Shown here one piece after another: positions 22,487 through 30,516 of a stretch of 30,516 bases of DNA. The notes below the pieces were generated by a model that saw nothing but the letters and a program-made list of their open reading frames with translations, was not told the DNA's origin and did no database searches. Each line of letters opens with the position of its first letter. The first letter of the stretch is position 1. The position numbers and the translations under genes are program-made. The stretch lies in NCBI GenBank assembly GCA_003254885.1, contig QANT01008753.1, forward strand, positions 1-30,516, read 5' to 3'. This DNA comes from Purshia tridentata. Its lineage: Eukaryota; Streptophyta; Magnoliopsida; Rosales; Rosaceae.

Positions 22487-23100
22487 GTACGGAGCTCCGG
22501 GAGTCAGAGCCTAGGAGGCTAGATTGTAGGAGGTTGGACTCCTTAGTTATGAGTCCCACCCAAAAGGTATCCAAGCCTTACTTGCAGAGGGGGGTCGGAT
22601 ATGTGTTGAAGGCCGGAGCACATGTGTGTGCGCAACCTATTGGGCTTGGGCCGTGGGGCCTTGTTGAACCCTTTCGGTTCATGCAACATTGTGCTTAGTC
22701 TTATGTGACTTATTATTCTCTAGTTCGATGATGGTATAAACAAAAGTCTCCCAAGTTTCCGAGCATAAGGTACTTCTCTATTGGGAACTTTGTAAAAAAA
22801 GAAGTCGAAGTTGAACGACAAGTGACCGCATATGCGTTTCCACTTAGGATATTGAACCAGAGTCCCCCAAATTCCTTAGCAAGAAAAGTGGTGTCATAAG
22901 AAAACTTGGGGTGGATCATAATTGCAAAAAAGAGCATTGAAGTCCGGCTCCTTTTTTTTATTTTTTGAAACTCCAAGTCAATGTGGCTTTTGGAATTCAA
23001 AATTTGAATTTTGAATTTGGGAAGCCCAAAAGACCAAGACTTGGTGATAAGGATAGGTGTATTGCCTATATGCACAAACACTTATGCATTTAGGGAGAGA
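22487..23100. other. Intergenic stretch without a recognisable gene
   Basis: Unique sequence past the duplication. Holds a small hairpin GAACC-CTTTC-GGTTC near 22667-22681. Minus-strand open frames here have no domain and overlap low-complexity DNA. Confidence 0.4.
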
Positions 23101-23149
23101 GATCTGGTTTTGGAGATCGAGAGATCGGACAGGGTGGTGACCTGTGCTG

Positions 23150-23700
23150 CAACTAGGGTTGGAGGAGTTTCTCCAAGTTGCGAGTGTGTGGAGGCCCAGT
23201 GGGTCGGAGCTCGCAGTCGCGGGTGGGACAAAGTCTTTGGGTTGGAATGCCCTGGACTTGGTGTAAGTCGACGGGTTGGAAGAGGTAAACGCGGGAGTGG
23301 TGATCCTCGACCTGGGTCTGAATTTGTGTAAGCTTAAAGGCTTGAAAACTCGGAAGCTCGGAGATTGTGGCCATATGGTGGGTTGAACAGGGTCGGAATC
23401 CACATGTAGCGGAAGTTTGCTACGGGCTCAGATGGGTAGGAGAAGTGGGTCGGACGCTTGCCTTGTGGGTGAAGCGGAAGGGCGCCAATTATTGATCTTG
23501 TGAGGGCTTGGTGTGGGTCGACAGGTTGGAGGAGTGTCTGAGATGCGAATTTGCAAAGCCCCAGTGGGTAGAAGTGCTCTCCTCCATGAGTGGGTCGGAA
23601 AATCTTTGGGTTGAAAGTTTGCCACTATGGGTGATTTGGAGTGCCTCGGCGGGTTGGAACACGTTTTTTGTGCAAAATTCAAACCAGTGGATCAGCGTCG
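23150..23700. repeat. Degenerate G-rich repeats with GGTTGGA / GGGTCGGA cores
   Basis: Related blocks recur in order. GGTTGGAGGAGT then GGCCCAGTGGGTCGGAG and TCTTTGGGTTGGAA occur at about 23158, 23195 and 23234. The second set occurs at about 23525, 23560 and 23605. CTTGGTGTAAGTCGACGGG (about 23258) matches CTTGGTGTGGGTCGACAGG (about 23507). The strong GGGT skew creates long but spurious proline-rich frames on the minus strand. Confidence 0.6.
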
Positions 23701-24052
23701 TAGCACAGACAAGTCTTGGATTTTGTTGGAATGATGTGCATGATATGTATTGATGCTTGGCCTTCAACATAACATTGAAATATGGGCAAGAATTCGAGAA
23801 ACCAAGTTGAGTGGCGGGTTGGAGATAAGCACGGGCTTGGGAAAGGTCCATCTACGTCCTCAAAGTCTTGGAAAGCACATATGACTTTGGGTGTTGCTTT
23901 TATTTTGAACCAAGTAATATGCTTCTGAATTTGGGAGAGGGAGGGTAGACTGAGAGTGGAGAACCATGGACAAGAACTAGTGAACTTAATGTGTCTATGA
24001 TATTGTCTTACAATTCCGAGCACTTCCCATCTTGACTTGTGATTTGTCTTAG

Positions 24053-25834
24053 ATGGGCAGGTGTATTGGGGTAGGACGGTCCATGGCTTCGTCAGACGAA
24101 ACAAGAAAAGAAACTCATACTTTCACTGACGAGAATGGGTCCGACCAAGCTTCCACCAGTAATGGTACTCCAAAAATACCGAGTGTGCCTTGTCTATGGA
24201 GGATGGGTGGAAATATAGGGCGAGATAAGGTGCTCAAGATCCTCCAAAAGAGCGTATCCCTAGTCATGGAGAGTGCAAGGCAGGACACTGGTTGGGCTAT
24301 GTATACTATTTCGTGATGAAAGGTGTGGCGCGCCTAGCATGGCACAATTCTCACACGTGTTTGAGATGAAGACAAATCCTAACACGCGAGGGTGGCTATA
24401 CTGCTCACCGCTGGCCAATGGGCACTTCACCGATGGGACGACCCGCCACATGCATGTGGGTCATCCAGACACCCGTAAGGAGTGGAAGAAGAGATGGTTT
24501 TTTGCGAGTGAAGCTTGGGAGTTTGGTCAGAATGAAGGGGTGACTAAGGATAGGGTGCTGACAAAGTTTCAAACGCTAGGTTGTCCAATGGAGCATGTGT
24601 ATTGGTACATTTATATGAGATTCTGACTTAATGTTGTGCTAAAATGATTATTTTATATGCAAGAAGTGAGGGGGAACGGTTGCCATTATCGGAGGCTAGT
24701 GCGGCGGAGATACATAAAGTACTTAGTCGATTCGCTTAAAAGTTGAGCTCTGTATACTTCCTAACACCCGAGAATGTATCGAATTACGGTTTCAAAGCCC
24801 CATGGAAGTTTACACATCCATTGACTGTGTTTATAATAATAGGGATATTGCATATGTTAAGATTGGTTGTGGCTGAATGTTGCAATGAAGATGGCCAGTG
24901 CAAAGAGATCAAGCAGAGCAAGCGGTCCCATGCAACCGGCCCAGAGAAGGAGGATGCTGAGAGCATTGTTGACTGATAGTGGCTCATCCCAGGCGACTGA
25001 GAATAGAGGCGCATCGGGGAGTGGGGGTTTGCGCCAGAGTGGGTCGGTGGGTGTTTTGCCCTTAAAAGCCATAACTCCCAAAAGGAAGGGGAAGGCGAAG
25101 GCCGAATCATCCCATTACATAAAAGAGAGTAAAAAGTTGTCGAATAGTATCGATCTGGCGCCTGATGAGGATCGTTTGGTGCAGCAGGCAGTGGTTGATT
25201 TTAAAGGGTCCCTTAAAAAGGGAAAAGATGACTGGGTTATCAATGAGGAGATAGAGCCACTGTTTGTGCTACAACAGGCCTTTTCTGAGCAGTCTCAGGT
25301 AAGGGGTGGTGGCGCATCGTAAGTTTACTCATAGTTTTATAATACGTTATGACCCATCTTGATTTGTTCGTATGTGTAGGCACTATTCTTTACCTACCAG
25401 GCGCACGTCAATGTCCTAGCTATCGTAGAGAAGATGAAAGACGAGATATCGAGTTTCATAGTGTGGAAGGATAGAGCCATTGTAGCCGAAAAGAAGTTAG
25501 TACAGTGTCTACCCAGAACAATATCTTGCAGGCGAAGCTTCTCCAAGCTAGAGTAAAGGCGGACCAGATCAAACAGGAGCTTGAGCTGAGCAAATAGGAG
25601 TTAAACCATGCTAGGCAAGAGGTGGACACTAAGTATAATAATGGCTACGCAACTGGTTTCGAGGATTGCAAGATAAAGTTGGAAGATATGTGCCCTGACT
25701 TTGATTGGGAGCGTGTGCGCACATTGCTAAGGGCAGGGGAAGATGATGGTCAAGTTGACGCGCCTAATGTGGATGTCCCAATGGTAGAGCATAAGGATAG
25801 AGCGTTCATGGACAGAAGGTCAAATGGAGCTTAG
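24053..25834 (+). pseudogene. Decayed Gypsy-type retrotransposon gag-like gene
   Basis: The first frame (24053-24316) shifts into the next (24273-24626), which carries the recognisable core. That core is a GWLYCSPLANG stretch followed by RKEWKKRWFFASEAWEFG, the pattern of the plant 'putative gypsy-type transposon' gag domain (Transposase_28 family, from memory). After a gap with stops, 24867-25298 encodes a basic, Ser/Gly-rich region. A likely 81-base intron (25299-25379, CAG|GTAAGG...TGTAG|GCA) joins it in frame to a coiled-coil part. That part frameshifts near 25500, has a TAG near 25595, and ends in an acidic tail (NNGYATGFEDCKIKLEDMCP, stop at 25832-25834). No protease, reverse transcriptase or integrase follows. 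LTR partners were not identified. Confidence 0.6.
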
Positions 25835-26200
25835 CTGGGTGAATGGGTAGACCATTATGACTGCATTGTTAGAGCCGAAATACTAAAAGAAGATGGAGAG
25901 CCACAACTTTACAATTCAGTGTTAAAACATATGATACATAGTCCATGTGGAGTACAAAACTAATATTCTTCATGTATGAAAAACGGTAGATGTAAAAAAA
26001 TCCTTTGCACTTGTTACTATTCTAGGGAGTGATTCTCATCCAATTTATCGAAGACGGGGAAATTACATACCTTTCCCTTTAGATTGATGTGGAACTATAA
26101 TAGTTGATAATAATTAGGTTGTTCCATACAATCCATGGTTGCTTTTAATATATGATTATCATATTAATGTGGAAATATGTTACAGTATAAAAAGTGTCTA
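25835..26200. other. AT-rich spacer, no gene seen
   Basis: It lies between the gag-like relic and the Helitron relic. I see no repeat ends or target duplications. Confidence 0.4.
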
Positions 26201-26239
26201 GTATTTATATAAGTATATTTATAAAAGACCATACAGAGT

Positions 26240-28620
26240 CTCCCTTGAAGTACAACCTGATTCTATTTGTGATGAGATAAGGCAATTTGTCAATACAAGA
26301 TGGGTTTGTACACTGGAAGTATTATAGCATATTTTTAAATTTATCATGAGTAAGATATGTCCATCAGTGTAGCAATTACAAATGCATCTTCTGAACATAC
26401 AACAAGTCCAATTTCAAGCTAATGAGACTACATCTAATATTTTGTCAAATGATGAATTATTATTGACAATGCTTACTAAATATTTCACTATGAATCATAC
26501 GGATGAAGAAGCAAGAAGATATTTGCACCGAAAGATTTCCTAACATTATAGATGGATTAGTAAAGAAAAAATATGAATTAAACAAGTAGGCGTCCCCAAA
26601 GAGTTATTGGGAGGATATACATAGTCTCACCTTCTGAAGGTGAAAAGTTTTATCTTCACTTCCTTCTTAATCATGTTAGAAGGCTAAGATCATTCGAAGA
26701 TTTACGAACAGTTGATGGTGTGATATGTCCCACATTTAAGCAAACAGTCGAAAGACGAGGTTTGCCCATACAATCCTAATTCTTGATTTTCTAGTGCTTT
26801 ATTTAAAAATTTATTTTTGTAACTTTCTTAATGCCGTTGTGGTTTTGGTGTGTAGGTTTATTAGAAGAAAATGACAGTATTCAACAATTTTTTACATGAG
26901 GCCTCTACAATAAGGATGTCATTAGCTTTGCGAAGATTATTCGTCACAATTTTGGTATACTGTGAACCAACTAGCGTACAGAGATTATGAGATGAATTCT
27001 ATCCATTCTTGATTAAAGATTATTCTTCTTCAACCGATGGAAATAATGTGTTTTCCATTAACAAACTCTTGTGCGATTTAAGTGGATTACTAGAGCAGTT
27101 TAACAAGAACATTTCACAATTTGATCTTTTCTAGATAGCAAGTGATGTTGAAACAAGCTTAATGGTGCCAAGGTGTATTCAAGATGAAATGTTGATATAC
27201 ATATCACAAGGGGACTTCGATGCAATTGATTGTCTAAATGATGACCAAAGGTTTGCATTCAACACAATAATGAGCGCAGTTGATCATCATGAAAATTTAA
27301 TATTCTCTATGAATAGTCTAGGTGGAACTGGAAAAACTTACTTATATCGTGCATTGTTGGCAAACTTAAGAAGATTGGGTCTTATAGTATTAGCAACAGC
27401 AACATCTGAAATAGTAGCTATGATATTGTCGAGTGGGAGGACAGCCCATTCTAGCTTTAAGATTCCATTAAACCCTAATGTATCATCAATATGTTCTTTT
27501 GTTAACAATCTAATTTTACAAAACCGATACAAAAGACAACCGCGATCATTTGAGATGAAGCCACAATAGCACATTAGTATGCCTTTGAAGCATTGGATTG
27601 AACTTTCAAAGATATATTAGATGTTAATTTACCATTAGGAAGAAGATAATAATTTTTGGTGAAAATTTTCAACAAGTTCATCTAGTAGTTTCGAAAGGGA
27701 CCAAAGTAAAACTAATCCAAGCCAGTGTGGTGAAAGCAATATTTTGGTCACAAACAAAGATTCTGAAACTCAAATAAAATATAAGATATAGAAATGATAT
27801 ACACTTTTCAGAATTTTTACTTTGTGTTAGTGATGGGGAAGAAAATGTGATCAATAATGACATGATTAAAATACCAAAAATTATGGCTGTACCATAGGAA
27901 AGTGAACAATCCATTAATTAACTGACTGATGATGTTTTCTCTAATTTGGAAAATCATGTAAATGATACAAGGTACATGATAGAAAGAGTCTTAGTAACCC
28001 TTACAAATGAAGTTGTTGATATGTTAAATGAAAAGATAATTGGTATTTTTCCAGTGGTGTAAGAGACTTTGTATTCATTTGACAAGGTCGAGTATGACAC
28101 AAGAAATTTGTATCAACCAGAATTTTAAAATGCAAACAATTGGGGGTTTACCTGTACACAAATTGACATTAAAAAGAGGTGCGCATCATGTTGCTAAGGA
28201 ATATTGATATGAAATTGGGATTGTGTAATGGCACCAGATTATTATGTCGTGGTTCTTACCAAAACCTCATTAACGCTGAAATTCTAATTGGATAATTTGC
28301 AGGAACAAAAGTTTTTCTACCAAGAATTCCTTTAAAGACTGCAGAGACTGCTGGACTCCCATTCGAATTGACAAAGAAGCAGTTTCCAATCAAATTGAGT
28401 TTCTCCTTGACTATAAATAAATCTCAGGGTTAGACAATACCACATGTAGGTATTTATCTTCCTGATCATATTTTTAGTCATGGGCAACTATATGTGGCTT
28501 TATCTAGAGGGGTTTCAAAGTCAACAACTAAAGTTCAAGTAAAAAATGGGACAATAACTGGTGAAAGTGGCATTTTTACCAGAAATATGGTGTATAAAGA
28601 AGTATTGCTCTAACCCGACA
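26240..28620 (+). pseudogene. Decayed Helitron helicase (RepHel C-terminal part, PIF1-like)
   Basis: Fragments in several frames follow the order of plant Helitron RepHel proteins. About 26255-26400 is the region before the helicase (DSICDEIRQFVNTRWVC, FKFIMSKICPSV). At 26650-26755 is GEKFYLHFLLNHVRRLRSFE then DLRTVDGVICPTFKQ. At 27220-27345 are LNDDQRFAFNTIM and the Walker A motif LGGTGKTYLYR (GGTGKTY codons 27321-27341). A degenerate DEA-type motif lies near 27550 and LTDDVF at about 27920. Close to the end, SHGQLYVALSRGVS (about 28476-28518) is helicase motif VI. A 96-base GT-AG intron (26760-26855) splits a Gly codon. Multiple stops and frameshifts make it inactive. The HUH nuclease domain and Helitron termini were not found. 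Confidence 0.85.
27162..27569 (+). pseudogene. Longest open part of the Helitron helicase (Walker A domain)
   Basis: 135 open codons covering the helicase N-terminal motifs: LNDDQRFAFNTIMSAV, then SLGGTGKTYLYRALLANLRR, LATATSEIVAMIL and GRTAHSSFKIPLNP. The usual FxDGPGGTGKT is altered upstream of the P-loop (SMNSLGGTGKT), but the lysine and threonine of the P-loop remain. A stop at 27567-27569 falls shortly after the decayed Walker B region. It is part of the larger relic, not a separate gene. Confidence 0.85.
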
Positions 28621-28681
28621 ACATATGACGTGTCTCTCATAAGGTATGTAATCATAATTTATGAGTGCTATTTGTATCAAT

Positions 28682-28756
28682 AAAGTAATGTTTAAGGTTT
28701 GTAATATAATTTAGTTTGTTGCATTGTGTTTCAAAGTAATGATTAAGGTTTTGTAA
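28682..28756. repeat. Imperfect direct repeat, about 24 bases
   Basis: AAAGTAATGTTTAAGGTTTG (28682) and AAAGTAATGATTAAGGTTTT (28733) are each followed by GTAAT, 51 bases apart, downstream of the Helitron relic. Confidence 0.6.
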
Positions 28757-28794
28757 TTGTTGTGTATATTATTTCATAATAGTCTTTTTTCTTT

Positions 28795-29058
28795 ATGATA
28801 TTTTCAATTCTAAAATTAATTTGTTGGATCCAATGGATATCTTATTTATCCGGATGGCAGACAAGTGAAGTACAAAGACGTTTGAATTTGGCATGTAAGG
28901 ATGAATTATTCACTACATGGTCTAACTTGAAACAAGTAAGAAACGTGCACTCGATCAAGATGGCTGCACTTACTTTCTCCACTGAATGGATAAAGAACTT
29001 ATTCACTGAATGGCATGATGGGTTGTTGAGGAATATAAATGAAGGGTTCGAAGTTTAG
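28795..29058 (+). CDS. Unrecognised 87-codon ORF after the Helitron relic
   Basis: I do not recognise it. The first third is hydrophobic (IFSILKLICWIQWISYLSGW) and could be intron-like leader rather than protein. The rest (QRRLNLACKDELFTTWSNL, FSTEWIKNLFTEWHDGLL) has an amphipathic, globular look with several Trp. It lies about 175 bases past the end of the helicase homology. It could be an exon fragment captured by the Helitron, an intact small exon, or chance. No promoter or partner exons could be identified. Confidence 0.25.
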   Translation: MIFSILKLICWIQWISYLSGWQTSEVQRRLNLACKDELFTTWSNLKQVRNVHSIKMAALTFSTEWIKNLFTEWHDGLLRNINEGFEV

Positions 29059-29059
29059 G

Positions 29060-30370
29060 GTACTCAAATAACCCACAATTTCACTTGCTAATTAACTTTA
29101 ACTGTTTTTTTTCTTTCTATTTTCTTGAAGCTTTAAATCTTTTATGTTTTTTGATATGTAGTTAGAAACTTAAATTACATGATATTGTATTGTTTGTTGC
29201 CATAGAAATTATTATTTCAAGTACAACAGTTATGATGGAGCACAATTTTGATGGCCTAATACTTGTATATTTATATATGATGAATATCTCTTTTTATTTG
29301 GTGTATGAATTGGCACAAAATTTCTAGGTTGAGTCCAATAGTTGTGTATGCATGTATTTATTTAGATATATAATGCATTTCTATGAATTTTGTGTACAAT
29401 TTTCATCTAAGTTCTTTCAATAGAACAATAACATTGTTTGCTTTGATAATGTATGGCTTTTGCATCATTAAACTTACTTTTTAATCATTTCTTTTTTTAG
29501 TATCGAATAGATTTTATGCAAAAACAATAGTAATAAGATCATAAGCCTGCAAAGGAAGCCTTTCAGGTTTTGATCATATTGATTTGGAATATTTGTTTCT
29601 CTAGCGCTCTGTCCATTTATGCATGTTGTGATCATGAAGTTGGGTGCATTTTACTGCTGGAGATGTCTATGTTCTTATAGTCTTATATAACTGTTTTGAC
29701 TATGTATAGTTTTTTTTTTGTGATTGATATTTTTTTTTCCTTTGTGATTGATTACTTTTGGACAGTTATTTATGTAATTGATATTCTCTGTACGTGTTCG
29801 CAGAAACCAATTGTCCTCCATTCCGTCTTTATATATTCATGGATTAGTTTTTAAAACTCTTAATCATTTTATACAAAGAGAACTTATGTTTTTGTAGTAA
29901 TTTATATAGAAAGAAGTAGTTCTACCCATTTTGATGCCATCACTTATTTTGATACATTCGACAATCATAGGGCACCAATTAGAGCATCAAAATATACATC
30001 ATCAAATAAAGCACCAACAATTATAGAGCATTCACCCAAATTTTAAATAAATGAATTCAACATANTCACCCAAATTTTAAATAAATGAATTCAACATATG
30101 CGCAATAAAAAAAAGCCAATTGAGAGGCTATTTTTCATAACATAAAAACAATTATTCAAGGATATATCTATTTTTTTATCTTCTAATTTAAAATTATTGA
30201 AGATAATATCCGTTTAGGTAATTAATATGAAATAATTTAAACATTTGCATGATCAAACCCTAAGATATATTTCCGTCCTTTCTTTTTTGTTTCTATTTTA
30301 TAATTTAAATGCGATTATTAAGAATTACTAATAATGTATTACAAATTATTAATAATCTTCTGTAGTTGTT
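29060..30370. other. AT-rich DNA without recognisable genes
   Basis: T-rich and A-rich runs, with no open frame of note. The only structure seen is the 34-base direct repeat at 30032-30099 with an N at the junction. Confidence 0.5.
30032..30099. repeat. 34-base direct repeat with an N at the junction
   Basis: TCACCCAAATTTTAAATAAA... ending ATTCAACATA occurs at 30032-30064 and again at 30066-30098. The two are separated only by an undetermined base (30065). Likely an assembly join rather than biology. Confidence 0.85.
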
Positions 30371-30372
30371 TA

Positions 30373-30516
30373 AGATATATCCCTTATTTGTTTGTGCTTT
30401 GTGTTGAGAAGTTAGGTCATTTAATTATGAATTCTGTCAATGAGGGTGCGTGGCGTCCTGTTAAGGCTTGTCGAGCTGGCTCGGCTATTTCCCACTTATT
30501 CTTTGCGGATGATATT
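30373..30516 (+). mobile_element. LINE reverse transcriptase fragment cut by the window edge
   Basis: One open frame reads PYLFVLCVEKLGHLI, then WRPVKACRAGSAISHLFFAD and DI at the last codon. This is the plant non-LTR reverse transcriptase palm region ending at the catalytic FADD box (30502-30513). The expected GDPLS just before PYLF is mutated or missing, so the copy may start here by 5' truncation. It continues beyond 30516. Confidence 0.85.

Noticed and set aside
22713..24104. Several overlapping minus-strand frames of 80-140 codons
   Set aside because: They overlap each other, lie opposite the G-rich repeats, are Pro/Ser/Thr-rich by composition, and show no domain.
1..30516. tRNA, rRNA or CRISPR arrays
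   Set aside because: No clover-leaf consensus blocks, rRNA motifs or regularly spaced repeats with unique spacers were seen on either strand.

Overview
The window is nuclear DNA of a flowering plant, most likely a eudicot. It is AT-rich, has GT-AG introns, and carries the usual plant transposon families (LINEs, Copia and Gypsy LTR elements, a Helitron, and MULE, Harbinger and hAT MITEs). There are no bacterial-type operons, rRNA, tRNA or CRISPR arrays. The species cannot be named from the sequence.

Left half (about 1-17.9 kb): one intact host gene on the minus strand, a plant cytosolic-type NAD kinase (NADK1-like). I reassembled it from 11 coding exons between 17478 (start) and 1219 (stop). 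All ten introns obey GT-AG, every codon phase closes, and the product is 520 residues with the GGDGT and NE motifs intact. The introns have collected transposons. There are 3' ends of one or more LINE families in introns 10, 9, 7 and 3, a MULE-like MITE in intron 4, local tandem duplications, and in intron 7 a three-level nest: a LINE, cut by a short Copia-type LTR element, one LTR of which is cut by a solo-LTR-like insert. The promoter side (17.5-17.95 kb) carries three W-box cores.

Middle (17.95-22.5 kb): transposon-built intergenic DNA. It holds a MULE-type foldback MITE with 9-bp target duplications, then a Harbinger/Tourist-type element (TTA duplications) that contains a hAT-type MITE (exact 8-bp duplications). 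Next comes a 1.36-kb head-to-tail duplication. It carries the right end of the Tourist element plus LTR-like promoter modules on the minus strand (TATA, TGACGTCA, CACGTG).

Right part (22.5-30.5 kb): a GC-richer, G-rich degenerate repeat tract. Then comes a decayed Gypsy-type gag-like gene (plus strand, with a likely 81-bp intron), a decayed Helitron helicase (plus strand, with a likely 96-bp intron), an unrecognised 87-codon ORF, 1.3 kb of AT-rich DNA without genes, and the start of a LINE reverse transcriptase (FADD motif) cut by the window edge.

I see one functioning gene; everything else is mobile-element debris in and around it. Nothing here demands a new biological system. The strongest structural signals are the nested insertions, whose order can be read from their target duplications.
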